A stretch of DNA of 64,000 nt from Succinatimonas sp. CAG:777 (GTDB lineage Bacteria; Pseudomonadota; Gammaproteobacteria; Enterobacterales; Succinivibrionaceae): positions 1-64,000 of the forward strand of contig HF987947.1 in NCBI GenBank assembly GCA_000431835.1, written 5' to 3'. Position 1 is the first letter of the stretch. Each line of letters begins with the position of its first letter. Positions 51,346-60,922 of this stretch are shown here, piece by piece. The translations under genes were made by a program, and so were the position numbers. Under the pieces are notes generated by a model. It was not told the origin of the DNA and did no database searches. It was given only the letters and a program-made list of their open reading frames with translations.

Positions 51346-53385
51346 CTAATCCTCAATTCCAGGCATTAAAAGCAAAGCCTGTTTTAAGTCATTGATTTCA
51401 TCACGAACAGAGGCTGCCTCTTCGAACTTCAAATCACGGGCATATTTAGTCATAGAGGCTGTAAGCTCATCAATTCTCTTGGTAATTTCTTTAGCACTCA
51501 TGTGAGAGACATTATTCTTCTTCTCCCACTCCTTACGAGAAATAGGCTTCTTGCGAGGTTCATCAGGAACTTTAAAGGAATCAGTATCACGCAGAGCCAC
51601 TTCCATAATATCAACAATCTTTTTCTTGATTTGTTGTGGAGTGATGCCGTGTTCTTTATTGTATTTTTCCTGGATTTCACGTCTTTTGGCGGTAACCTCA
51701 ATGGTCTCTTTCATAGAATCGGTTATCTTATCAGCATAGAAGATAGCTTTTCCATTGACGTTACGGGCAGCTCGACCTACGGTCTGAATTAAAGAACGGG
51801 CTGAACGCAAAAAACCTTCTTTATCAGCATCTAAAATTGCAACTAAGGAGACTTCAGGCATATCAAGACCTTCTCTTAATAAGTTAATACCTACTAAAGC
51901 ATCAAACTCACCTAATCTAAGATCACGGATAATATCCATTCTCTCTACAGCATCAATATCAGAGTGAAGATACCTTACTCTAATATCATGCTCGCTTAAG
52001 TATGCTGTAAGCTCTTCAGCCATCTTCTTAGTTAAAGTGGTGATTAAAACTCTTTCATTGCGTTTTGCACACGCTCTAATCTCACTCATGACATCATCGA
52101 CCTGAGTTGCTACAGGACGCACTTCAATAATAGGATCTAAAAGACCTGTAGGTCTGATGATCTGTTCTACAACCTGACTTGATTCTTTTATCTCTAGCTC
52201 TGCTGGAGTTGCAGAAACATATAATGTTCTAGGTTGCAGAGCTTTAAACTCTTCAAATTTTAAAGGACGGTTGTCATAAGCTGATGGTAATCTAAAACCA
52301 AAGTTAACTAAGCTTTCTTTTCTTGAATGGTCACCTTTATACATAGCGCCAATTTGTGGCACTGTCACATGAGACTCATCGATGATTAAAAGACCGTCTT
52401 TTGGTAAATAATCAAACAGACAAGGTGGCGGATCACCTTCTTTTCTACCGGTTAGATATCTTGAATAGTTCTCAATACCAGAGCAGTAACCTAATTCATT
52501 GATCATCTCAATATCATAGGAAGTTCTCTCGCGGATACGCTGCTCTTCTAATAATTTATTGTTCTCTAAAAAATACTGGCATCTGTCATTTAACTCATCT
52601 TTTATCTGCTCTACAGCATGATCAAGAATATTCTTTGGAGTTACATAGTGAGTTTTTGGAAAGATTGTGGTTCTGGCTAACTTTTGGAAAGTCTCACCTG
52701 TTAGAGGATCAAAGGTTTTAATAGACTCGATCTCATCATCAAATAATTCTAGTCGCACAGCATATCCATCAGAGTCAGATGGATAGATATCAATCACATC
52801 TCCCCTTACTCTAAAGGTAGAACGGGCAAAACCTAAATCATTTCTTGTATATTGAAGATCTGACAGACGTTTTGTGATCTGCTCTTGAGTTATCTGTTCA
52901 CCAACAGATACATGCAGCATCATCTTTAAATAAGTTTCAGGTTCACCTAAGCCGTAAATAGCTGATACAGAACAAACTACAATAACATCTTTACGCTCCA
53001 TCAGAGCCTTAGTTGCAGAAAGACGCATCTGATCGATGTGATCGTTTACCTTAGCATCCTTTTCGATAAAGGTATCAGATGAAGGAACATAAGCTTCTGG
53101 CTGATAATAATCATAGTATGAGACAAAGTACTCAACAGCATTTTCTGGGAAGAACTCTTTCATCTCACCGTAAAGCTGAGCTGCTAAGGTTTTATTGTGA
53201 GATAGGATCATGGTAGGCTTGTTAAGCTTTGCAATGACATTTGCCATGGTAAAAGTCTTACCAGATCCGGTTACACCTAACAGAGTTTGAAATTTATCTC
53301 CTTGGTTAAAACCATTAACCAAGGATTCTATAGCTTCAGGCTGATCGCCTGTAGGCTTATATTGAGAATGTAATTTAAAATTCAT
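51346..53385 (-). CDS. uvrB: UvrABC excinuclease subunit B
   Basis: Damage-verifying helicase-like subunit of nucleotide excision repair. The 679 residues have Walker A GVTGSGKTFTMANV near residue 39 and the beta-hairpin segment YYDYYQPEAYVP near residue 92. DESH lies near residue 338, followed by helicase motifs VSATPAELEI, GINLLREGLDMPEVSLVAI and QTVGRAARN. The C-terminal UVR domain that binds UvrC is at residues 635-670. It is a single gene facing away from the cellulose operon. Confidence 0.97.
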   Translation of the reverse strand: MNFKLHSQYKPTGDQPEAIESLVNGFNQGDKFQTLLGVTGSGKTFTMANVIAKLNKPTMILSHNKTLAAQLYGEMKEFFPENAVEYFVSYYDYYQPEAYVPSSDTFIEKDAKVNDHIDQMRLSATKALMERKDVIVVCSVSAIYGLGEPETYLKMMLHVSVGEQITQEQITKRLSDLQYTRNDLGFARSTFRVRGDVIDIYPSDSDGYAVRLELFDDEIESIKTFDPLTGETFQKLARTTIFPKTHYVTPKNILDHAVEQIKDELNDRCQYFLENNKLLEEQRIRERTSYDIEMINELGYCSGIENYSRYLTGRKEGDPPPCLFDYLPKDGLLIIDESHVTVPQIGAMYKGDHSRKESLVNFGFRLPSAYDNRPLKFEEFKALQPRTLYVSATPAELEIKESSQVVEQIIRPTGLLDPIIEVRPVATQVDDVMSEIRACAKRNERVLITTLTKKMAEELTAYLSEHDIRVRYLHSDIDAVERMDIIRDLRLGEFDALVGINLLREGLDMPEVSLVAILDADKEGFLRSARSLIQTVGRAARNVNGKAIFYADKITDSMKETIEVTAKRREIQEKYNKEHGITPQQIKKKIVDIMEVALRDTDSFKVPDEPRKKPISRKEWEKKNNVSHMSAKEITKRIDELTASMTKYARDLKFEEAASVRDEINDLKQALLLMPGIED

Positions 53386-53896
53386 ATGTCAAAAGCAAAC
53401 GGAAGACAAACTGATTATAGTTCTCATGTTAGCAAATGGAATTCCACTTGCAATCACATATCTGAAAAATCCTATAAAATAATCAATAACAATCTTCACT
53501 AAAGCTCTATACTTTATAGTGAACTTGTTGATAGATAAAGGTTCAAGGCTATTTAGTCAGAATAACTAAACTTCACGTTAGTAAATGTAGAGTAAAGCAA
53601 GATAGATTAATCAAGATAGATTAATATTGTGGAACCGTATTCATTGAGATAAAAATCACATTATTAACAAGACAAAACAAAATTAATGTGATCAATAGTC
53701 AAAGTTTATAGTAAATTACGCAACACAATAGAGAATGGACTTTTGTTTTGATATTTGCGATGCGTAAATTGTGCCATTTTCATATAGCATTGTTTTATTG
53801 GTATAAAATTCATATAAAACAAGGCAATAACAGTAAAGTTACAACGTTAATAAAGTTATTCTCTTAATATAAGAAAAAAAATATATATAACAATCA
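53386..53896. promoter_or_regulatory. 510-bp AT-rich regulatory region upstream of the cellulose operon
   Basis: No gene is seen here. It contains, in order: a tandem 14-bp repeat (53598-53625); inverted ATCACATTA/TAATGTGAT (53655-53692); TTACGCA/TGCGTAA (53716-53767); and TTGTTTTAT/ATAAAACAA (53790-53822) around a TATAAAAT that could be a -10. The density of symmetric elements suggests several regulators act on bcs expression. Confidence 0.5.
53598..53625. repeat. Tandem repeat of CAAGATAGATTAAT (two copies)
   Basis: Two exact, directly adjacent 14-bp copies. The core ATAGATTA recurs in the tandem repeat between bcsZ and bcsC at 60923-60956. Confidence 0.75.
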
Positions 53897-54166
53897 ATGA
53901 ATACACAAAACCGTCATTTAGAAATAAAGACCAAGCTTGCTGGATCTCAGACTCTTGAAGAGGAATTGTCGTTAAAAGAAAAGACTGATCCCAAACTTCT
54001 AGGTTCTTTTGACAAACTGTGTGCCCTGCCATGGGACATTGCAACTTTGTCTGTCTCAAATGATTGTATAATTTCTGACTATGTTGATTTTCACAGTGCA
54101 AACAAGGTGAATAATGCAAAAGCCAACTACCAGGAGCTTATTTCATCTTTGGGAAAATTGTTTTAG
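53897..54166 (+). CDS. bcsR: Probable BcsR-like cellulose synthesis regulator
   Basis: An 89-residue protein directly upstream of bcsQ. Its second half can be aligned without gaps to E. coli BcsR: the spacing of Asp47-Ile48, Leu51 and Asp61-Tyr62-x-Asp64 matches DIxxL...DYxD. Conservation then continues as A-rich helix and L-x-x-L ending. The first 45 residues are an extension not found in E. coli BcsR (62 residues). BcsR binds BcsQ and helps assemble the synthase in E. coli. No ribosome-binding site is visible before ATG 53897. Identity rests on a short match and position. Confidence 0.6.
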   Translation: MNTQNRHLEIKTKLAGSQTLEEELSLKEKTDPKLLGSFDKLCALPWDIATLSVSNDCIISDYVDFHSANKVNNAKANYQELISSLGKLF

Positions 54167-54176
54167 TTAGAAACAT

Positions 54177-54926
54177 ATGTATACAATAGTTTTACAAGGT
54201 TTAAATCACTTTACTGGAGTTAGTTCATTAGCTGCAGCTATGACTTATTCTTTGTCATTGCAGGGACTAAAGACAGTATGCATTGATGCTGATAACAGTA
54301 GAAATTCAGTAAGTTCTTCCCTTTTATTTGGTCTTGAAAGACAAGATTACGGTTTTTTAAACGCCTTAAAAAACAATTCTTTTAATAAAGACAATAACAA
54401 TTTACTATTCAAATATTCAGAAAACGCTTATTTCATTCCTTTTGGAAATTCTGTTGAACTTATACAAACACCTGACAATTGTATATATACAGCAAACACT
54501 CTAATTAAAGCTCTTGATGCTTTTAAAGCTATCGATTTTGTAGTCATTGACGCCGGTAACAGAGAATCACAATTTGCTAAAGCCTTAGCTTCTATTTCAA
54601 CTATGACGGTTACAGTCATTGAAGCAGAGCAAAATTCCTTAGTCAGATTGAACAGCATTGAAGTTCAAGACAATGAGTATTTTCTTGTAAATAAGATTTT
54701 GGCCTCAAGTAAGATCATGAATGATGTATTCATGCTTATGAAAAAAAGCAAGGTTGGTAACTGTATTTTAAATTCTGCAATTGAATTGGATGAATCAGTA
54801 ATTGACGCCAACATGCATCAAGAACCATTCTCAAGATTTCTGCCAATAAGCGCCTCAACTAATGCCTTAGAGCGAGTACTCTTTGACATCATTCTTATCT
54901 GTAAAAATGTAGGAGCAGAAGAATAA
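54177..54926 (+). CDS. bcsQ: BcsQ, MinD-like cellulose synthesis protein with degenerate P-loop
   Basis: In E. coli BcsQ is a ParA/MinD-family protein needed for cellulose export and localised with the synthase. The 249-residue protein aligns with it: LQGLNHFTGVSSLAAAMTYS corresponds to LQGVRGGVGTTT, then TVCIDADNSRN and VVIDAGNRES. The P-loop has lost the double glycine and has Val-Ser-Ser where a Lys/Thr-Thr is expected, so nucleotide binding is doubtful. The Walker B region is kept. It lies 10 nt after the bcsR-like gene and its stop overlaps the bcsA start by one base. Confidence 0.85.
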   Translation: MYTIVLQGLNHFTGVSSLAAAMTYSLSLQGLKTVCIDADNSRNSVSSSLLFGLERQDYGFLNALKNNSFNKDNNNLLFKYSENAYFIPFGNSVELIQTPDNCIYTANTLIKALDAFKAIDFVVIDAGNRESQFAKALASISTMTVTVIEAEQNSLVRLNSIEVQDNEYFLVNKILASSKIMNDVFMLMKKSKVGNCILNSAIELDESVIDANMHQEPFSRFLPISASTNALERVLFDIILICKNVGAEE

Positions 54927-57556
54927 TGTTACAAAGGGTTAGAGATGAGGCTATAAATCCTCTTGATTTATATGACAGCTGGAGGCTGAACGGTGCTAAG
55001 AAAATCACCTGTTTAGTAAATTTCTTCTTTCTAACTCTTGTGTTAGCAATTCTCCCTGTAGAGAACAGATACTATAAAAATTTAAGACAGCACTTTTATT
55101 TCTTTTATCCTCAAATTCAAAGAAACAGACCTAAGTTATTAGATCCTCTAAGAATACTTATTCAAACTGTATTTTTACTTTTTGTAAGATTTGATCCTAA
55201 AAAAGGACAGCGCAGTGCTCAAGCTGTCAACGTGCTGATTGAATTTTTTAGAAAGTACATAGGAGAGCCTGTACTTAAAAAGGTTACCAGACTCACTGTA
55301 AAAGTTGACGATAGAGCAAATTCTAAAAAAGGCATTCTTTTGAATAAAAAGAATTATGTACTTTTAAGAGTTTTACTCGTAGGCTCACTATTGAGCTGTA
55401 TCCTTGCTGTAACACAGCCTTTTGATGTTACTTATCAGTTAATCTTCGTGGGACTGATGTGGCTTTTGGCGGTTCTTTTAAAGCCAGTAAAGAATAATGT
55501 CGCCCTGATGTTGCTGATTTTTATCTCAATCATCATTTCAACTCGTTACATCTACTGGCGTATTACCAAAACTGTACTGCTCACAGATCCTGTAACTGCA
55601 GTATGCGCGCTCTTACTGTTAGCTGCCGAAATCTATGCCTATATAGTCTTGGTTTTATCCTATTTTCAGGTATGTTGGGTCTTAGACAGAAAACCATATC
55701 CCCTGCCCAAAGATACCAGTCTATGGCCTACTGTGGATATTTTTATACCAAGCTACAATGAACCTCTTGAAGTAGTAAAACCTTGTCTTTTAGCAGCACT
55801 TGATCTTGACTGGCCTCAGGATAAGTTAAAAGTGCATATGCTAGATGACGGTACCAGAAAAGATTTTGAAAATTACTGCAAAGAAATTGGTGTTAACTAC
55901 ATCATAAGAAAAGAGCATAACCATGCAAAAGCCGGTAACATCAACCATGCTTTGACCGTAACTAATGGTGAGATTATCGCCATCTTTGACTGTGACCACG
56001 TACCTACAAGGGCTTTCTTACAGATGACTGTAGGTTGGATGGTTCATGATCAGAAGATAGCTTTAGTGCAAACACCTCACCACTTTTATTCTGATGATCC
56101 TTTTGAAAAGAACCTTTCAATTAAGGGTGATGTTCCAGCTGAAAATTCACTCTTCCATGACTTCATTCAAAAAGGTAATGATACCTGGAACGCAACCATG
56201 TTCTGTGGTTCGTGTGCCATCATCAGACGTAAGCCATTAGAAGAGATTGGTGGTATTGCAGTAGAAACTGTTACTGAAGATGCTCATACCTCATTAAGAT
56301 TAAACAGAAAAGGTTATTCATCAGCTTTTATTAGTATGCCTTTAGCAGCTGGTCTTGCAACCGAGTCACTTGCCGATCACATCAATCAGCGTATTCGATG
56401 GGCTCGTGGTATGGTACAGATCTTTAGAATTGATAATCCTCTGTTTGGTAAAGGACTTACCATTCCACAGCGTATCTGCTTTGCTAATGCGATGATCCAC
56501 TTCTTACATGGACTGCCTCGTATTATCTTCTTGTTAGCGCCTCTACCATTTCTGTTCTTTAATGTATACGTAATTTTCGCCTCAGGTCTTATGATCTTTG
56601 CTTACGTGTTACCACATATGGTTCACTCAACCATTACCAATCAAAAGATTCAAGATAACAAGCGCTTCTATTTCTGGGGTGTTATCTATGAGACGATTTT
56701 GTCCTGGTACATCACTGTACCTACCCTTGTGGCTTTAATTTCACCTAAACACGGAAAATTTAACGTAACAGCTAAAGGCGAATCCAATGAGGAAACCTAT
56801 TTTGACTGGACCGTGTCAAAGTCATATATCTTTTTGATTATTTTAAACTTTGCAGGTCTCATCTACGGTTTTTACAGAATTGCAACCGATCCTTATGCAG
56901 AGGTATGGATCATTCTTATCAATATTGCTTGGGTTTGCTATAACCTCTTAGTTTTAGGTGCAGCATCTGCTGTAGCATTAGAGAAAAAACAGGTAAGAAG
57001 TTCTCCTCGTGTAGCTTGCAACATTAGAGCACAGCTAGAGCTTAAAAATGAGAACTCTATTTCTGTTGTAATTACAGATTTCTCAAAAGAAGGTCTTGGA
57101 ATCAAACTTCCTACACCTAACTTAGATGGCAAGTCTGTAGCAGATCTCCTATATTTAGATATGCCCTTGCATATCACCATCGCTAATGCTGGTATAAGAT
57201 ACCGCTTTATAGGAACGGTGCGTTTCTTTAACAAAAGCAAAATTGGTTTGAAGCTGCATTTAAACGGCTTAAAAGAGAACATCGAATATATTAGAACCAC
57301 TTTTGCCTGTGCTGACAGATGGTCACACAGCTTTGAAAATTTACATCAGGATGGATTACTGCATGGTATCCATACCTTGGTTAAATTCGGCCTGAACGGC
57401 TATTTAAAAATGATAAAAAATGCTCCTCCTGTTTTCAGAGAGGTGCTTTTTGTGATTGTGCGCTCAATGCTTTTTGTCTTCAGTCTGTTACCACAGCCAC
57501 TTGATCTGACAAAAGATCTGCCATTGAACAGACAGCTTAACAAGACAGAGTGTTAA
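54926..57556 (+). CDS. bcsA: Cellulose synthase catalytic subunit (UDP-forming)
   Basis: Inner-membrane glycosyltransferase family 2 enzyme that polymerises glucose from UDP-glucose. The 876 residues, with the extra N-terminal membrane helix of the E. coli type, have MLDDGTRKDF near residue 308, FDCDHVPTRAFLQM (DxD) near residue 353, VTEDAHTSLRLNRKGY (TED) near residue 450 and QRIRWARGMVQIFR (QxxRW) near residue 490. The C-terminal PilZ domain has RSSPR and ITDFSKEGLGI, the two c-di-GMP-binding motifs, near residues 691 and 716. All catalytic motifs are intact. Confidence 0.97.
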   Translation: MLQRVRDEAINPLDLYDSWRLNGAKKITCLVNFFFLTLVLAILPVENRYYKNLRQHFYFFYPQIQRNRPKLLDPLRILIQTVFLLFVRFDPKKGQRSAQAVNVLIEFFRKYIGEPVLKKVTRLTVKVDDRANSKKGILLNKKNYVLLRVLLVGSLLSCILAVTQPFDVTYQLIFVGLMWLLAVLLKPVKNNVALMLLIFISIIISTRYIYWRITKTVLLTDPVTAVCALLLLAAEIYAYIVLVLSYFQVCWVLDRKPYPLPKDTSLWPTVDIFIPSYNEPLEVVKPCLLAALDLDWPQDKLKVHMLDDGTRKDFENYCKEIGVNYIIRKEHNHAKAGNINHALTVTNGEIIAIFDCDHVPTRAFLQMTVGWMVHDQKIALVQTPHHFYSDDPFEKNLSIKGDVPAENSLFHDFIQKGNDTWNATMFCGSCAIIRRKPLEEIGGIAVETVTEDAHTSLRLNRKGYSSAFISMPLAAGLATESLADHINQRIRWARGMVQIFRIDNPLFGKGLTIPQRICFANAMIHFLHGLPRIIFLLAPLPFLFFNVYVIFASGLMIFAYVLPHMVHSTITNQKIQDNKRFYFWGVIYETILSWYITVPTLVALISPKHGKFNVTAKGESNEETYFDWTVSKSYIFLIILNFAGLIYGFYRIATDPYAEVWIILINIAWVCYNLLVLGAASAVALEKKQVRSSPRVACNIRAQLELKNENSISVVITDFSKEGLGIKLPTPNLDGKSVADLLYLDMPLHITIANAGIRYRFIGTVRFFNKSKIGLKLHLNGLKENIEYIRTTFACADRWSHSFENLHQDGLLHGIHTLVKFGLNGYLKMIKNAPPVFREVLFVIVRSMLFVFSLLPQPLDLTKDLPLNRQLNKTEC

Positions 57557-57566
57557 CGGAGTACTT

Positions 57567-59870
57567 ATGCTATCTAAATCTTATAAGTTAGTAACAGCAC
57601 TATTACTTGCAACCTATGTAACTACTGGTGCTTATGCAGCTGACAAAGTAAAAAAAGAAGAGTCTAAAGAAGCTATTACAGTTGAAAACGTTACTCCAGT
57701 AAGAATTGAATCAATTCCTAGCACTGTAACCAACTACCCTTTATCAAGTCTTGACTGGGTTGATCCTAGCGGTGGCTTAGGTCTATCAGGTGTTACCCCT
57801 AAAAGAAGCGTGCATTTTTCAATTAAGAAAGATGAGTTAATCACTGACTCAGCTCTGCTTCTGTACTACACTCCATCTCCATCTTTAATTCCTGTAAGAT
57901 CACAGCTAAATGTTTACCTAAATGGTCTTTTAGTAAAAACTCTGCCAATTGAAAAAGTTGATTTAGGTAATAAGGTAGAAAAGGAAATACCTCTTGATCC
58001 TCGAGCTATTGGAGACGACAACATCATTGAATTTGAGTTTATAGGTCACTATACGGATATCTGCGAAAACCCAGTAGACTCAACCTTATGGTTAAACATC
58101 GGTGCAGCTTCAAACTTAAGATTAAACAAGCAAAAACTACATATTGCTAATGATTTAGCTAACTTTCCTGTACCTTTCTTTAATATAACTACCTCAGATA
58201 AAACTGTACTGCCAATTGTATTTGCAACAGTTCCTGATGAAAGCACAATTAAGGCTGCTTCAATCGTAAGTTCATATGGTGGTGTACTCACCAAGTGGAG
58301 AGGTATTGATTACCCTGTTTTTATTAACAGTCTACCTGATGATGGCAATGCTATTGTCTTTATAACTAATGACAATCGCCCATATTTCCTGCAGGAATAT
58401 CCAAAGACTGATGTTCCTGCAATTGAAATGGCAGATATTCCTTCAACACTTACAGGCAAGATGCTGATTGTTTCAGCTCCTGATTCTGAAGGACTAGTAA
58501 CTGCAGCAAAAGCTTTAGCAATGGGTAACGTTCTTTTCAACGGTCCTTTGAGTAAGATTTTAGAATATAAGGAAATTGAAAAGAGAAAACCTTATGATGC
58601 ACCAAACTGGATTGATACTTCAAAAAAGGTAACCTTTGGCTCTCTTGCTACCTATGACGAACAATTAAGTTCACAGGGCTTTAAACCTATACCTATTAAC
58701 TTAGAGCTGAACTTACCACCAGATCTGTACTTTGTGAATGGTTCAAGAATTGATATGAACCTTCTGTATAAGTACTCTAAGCCATCTCCTTTAGGAATGT
58801 CTCAGTTAAGATTCTTAGTTAATGATCATTTACTAAGATCATACCCATTAAAACCAGAAAATGAGTCTGATGTCATTACTGAGAATATGCCTCTTTTAGG
58901 CACATTAAACTTGTTTACCAAGTCAAAGGTTGAAACTTCATTCTTAAAACCAATGAACAAGTTAACTTTTGATTTTAATTACTCAATGCTCTACACCTCA
59001 AAGGTTAACGAGTGTACTACTCAGTTACCTATTCCAAATCGTGTAGAAATTGATCCTGCTTCAAACATAGATTTCTCAGGCTTATATCACTTTACTTTAA
59101 TGCCAAATCTAGAGTTGTTCTGGAAGAGTGGTTACCCATTCTCAATCTATGCTGATTTACAGGAAACTGCAGCTGTAATCACCACTCCAGCTGATACTAG
59201 TGATTTATGCGCTCTATTCAATACATTAGGCAGAATTGGCGCTCAGTTAGGCTTCAGTTCAACTAATATTGAAATTGTTACCGATATTTCAGAAAAAACT
59301 GAAGACAGACTTGCCCTTAAAGATATTTTAGTGATAGGTCAGGTGCCAGATTTCTTAAAGACTGATGATAATGCAACCTTAGTGTTAAATAAGACTCGTC
59401 AGGCAATTTCAACCTCATTTAACAATCAGATGCCTAACAGTTTTTCTAGTGAAAAGAGAGATGTTACCCAAAAGATGACTGCTCAAAGCTCTGAAGGTTT
59501 AGGTGCAATTATTTCATTCAGATCACCGCTTAACAAAGATAAGACTGTAGTTGCAATTCTCTCTGACAGTCCATCCGGTATGGAAATTGTAAATGAGAAC
59601 CTTATTCTAAATGCCTCATCTAGTGAAGCTCGTGGATCTATTACCCTCTTTAAAGAAGACAGAAGCAGAAGCTTTGATGTTGGTGAAAGCTATTATGTAG
59701 GTGATTTACCTTGGTATCAGCGTGTGTACTACGTAATGCTTGATAATCCTTGGATGTTGATGATTTTGTCACTATTCAGCTCAGTAGTATTCTGTATAAT
59801 CTGCTATAAGGTTTTAAAGAGAATTCAAAAGGCAAGATTATTAAAGAAGTCACAGAGAAAGGCCCAATAA
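57567..59870 (+). CDS. bcsB: Cellulose synthase periplasmic subunit BcsB
   Basis: Periplasmic partner of BcsA that guides the glucan chain; anchored by one C-terminal helix. The 767 residues start with a signal peptide (MLSKSYKLVTALLLATYVTTGAYA). The carbohydrate-binding and flavodoxin-like repeats follow, with DSTLWLNIG-like VDSTLWLNIGAASNLRL near residue 171. The anchor near residue 737 is NPWMLMILSLFSSVVFCIIC. GGAG precedes the ATG. It lies 10 nt after bcsA. Confidence 0.95.
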   Translation: MLSKSYKLVTALLLATYVTTGAYAADKVKKEESKEAITVENVTPVRIESIPSTVTNYPLSSLDWVDPSGGLGLSGVTPKRSVHFSIKKDELITDSALLLYYTPSPSLIPVRSQLNVYLNGLLVKTLPIEKVDLGNKVEKEIPLDPRAIGDDNIIEFEFIGHYTDICENPVDSTLWLNIGAASNLRLNKQKLHIANDLANFPVPFFNITTSDKTVLPIVFATVPDESTIKAASIVSSYGGVLTKWRGIDYPVFINSLPDDGNAIVFITNDNRPYFLQEYPKTDVPAIEMADIPSTLTGKMLIVSAPDSEGLVTAAKALAMGNVLFNGPLSKILEYKEIEKRKPYDAPNWIDTSKKVTFGSLATYDEQLSSQGFKPIPINLELNLPPDLYFVNGSRIDMNLLYKYSKPSPLGMSQLRFLVNDHLLRSYPLKPENESDVITENMPLLGTLNLFTKSKVETSFLKPMNKLTFDFNYSMLYTSKVNECTTQLPIPNRVEIDPASNIDFSGLYHFTLMPNLELFWKSGYPFSIYADLQETAAVITTPADTSDLCALFNTLGRIGAQLGFSSTNIEIVTDISEKTEDRLALKDILVIGQVPDFLKTDDNATLVLNKTRQAISTSFNNQMPNSFSSEKRDVTQKMTAQSSEGLGAIISFRSPLNKDKTVVAILSDSPSGMEIVNENLILNASSSEARGSITLFKEDRSRSFDVGESYYVGDLPWYQRVYYVMLDNPWMLMILSLFSSVVFCIICYKVLKRIQKARLLKKSQRKAQ

Positions 59871-59881
59871 GGACACAAGTT

Positions 59882-60922
59882 ATGACAATTAAGAAAACTC
59901 TTTTATCTTTAATTCTCTGTACTTGTGTTGCAAGTGCTAATGCAGGCAATTTGTACAGTTATGATAAGTACCTTACTTACCATTATGGTCAGGGCAGAAT
60001 CACTGAAAATGCCAAGGCAGAGGATACAATCTTTGCAAAATACCAAGCTTATAACCTGTTTTTTGCAATTGTTGACACAAACAAAGAATTGTTTGCAACC
60101 TTGCTGCACAATTTTGAGAGAATCCTATGCATGGGATCTGTGGATTTATATATTCCCAATAAAAGCTCAACATTAGGCCAAAACAGTGATACTTTCGATG
60201 TTGGTGCAGCCCTGTTTACAGCTTATTCTCTGTTAGAAGCTTCAGAAAAATTTTCTGAACCAGAATACAAGAGTAAAGCGCTGAACATCATAAAATGCAT
60301 TAAAACCAATTTTGTTGTAAAAAATGAAATCTTAGGTGAGCTTATAGTTTCAGCTTATGATAAAAATCAGAACCTTTTCATTAGACCATCTGATTTTCCT
60401 TTGTTTGTAGTGCAAAGATTATCTGAACTTGATCCTGATCTAAAACAACTCTTACATAACTCATATGTAGCCATTGTAAAGGGTGCAGGAGACGGCTTTG
60501 TAGCAGACGAGCTTCAATTCAATGCCGATGGCAATCTTGTCATTAAGAAAAATACGATTGGAGCCGCTGATGCCCTGAAGTTTTATTTATTCTTAAATAT
60601 TAGTTCAAAGGCTGATGCTAACTTTAGGTTATTAAAACCTTTATATGACAATATGGAGAAATCTTTAAATAAAGATTTAAAGGCTCCTTTAGAGTACAAT
60701 TTTTTTGATAAAGTAGAAAGTGGTGATGGCTCAATTGCCTATACAGCCGCCTTAATGCCAGATGCTAAAGGAAAAATAAAAGATTATTTAAGAACAAAAC
60801 TTAAAAGTTATGTATTTAAACCTCATGACTTTTATGCTCATACATTAGCTCTCTTCTCATTAGGCTATGACAGAAACTGTTTTTCATTAGCGCCTGATGG
60901 CAGGATTGTGGTTAAACATTAG
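59882..60922 (+). CDS. bcsZ: BcsZ-like GH8 protein lacking the catalytic acid
   Basis: BcsZ is normally a periplasmic endo-beta-1,4-glucanase (GH8) that trims nascent cellulose. This 346-residue protein has a signal peptide (MTIKKTLLSLILCTCVASAN) and aligns with E. coli BcsZ over the full length. GRITENAKAEDTIFAKYQAY corresponds to GRVID...TSEGQSY, and SLLEASEKF matches SLLEAGRLW. The catalytic acid Glu55 of E. coli corresponds to Lys53 here, and the following Gly to Tyr54. The ASDGD segment reads VGAA. The second catalytic Asp (E. coli 243, YDAIR) is kept as Asp230 in ADALK. It is therefore probably inactive as a glucanase. AAGGA precedes the ATG. Confidence 0.82.
   Translation: MTIKKTLLSLILCTCVASANAGNLYSYDKYLTYHYGQGRITENAKAEDTIFAKYQAYNLFFAIVDTNKELFATLLHNFERILCMGSVDLYIPNKSSTLGQNSDTFDVGAALFTAYSLLEASEKFSEPEYKSKALNIIKCIKTNFVVKNEILGELIVSAYDKNQNLFIRPSDFPLFVVQRLSELDPDLKQLLHNSYVAIVKGAGDGFVADELQFNADGNLVIKKNTIGAADALKFYLFLNISSKADANFRLLKPLYDNMEKSLNKDLKAPLEYNFFDKVESGDGSIAYTAALMPDAKGKIKDYLRTKLKSYVFKPHDFYAHTLALFSLGYDRNCFSLAPDGRIVVKH

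Noticed and set aside
53684..53702. TGTGATCAATAGTCA as a CRP site
   Set aside because: Only the left half matches TGTGA-N6-TCACA; the right half is too different.
53856..54119. Minus-strand frame overlapping the bcsR-like gene
   Set aside because: No ribosome-binding site, no recognisable motif, and it overlaps a gene with operon context.
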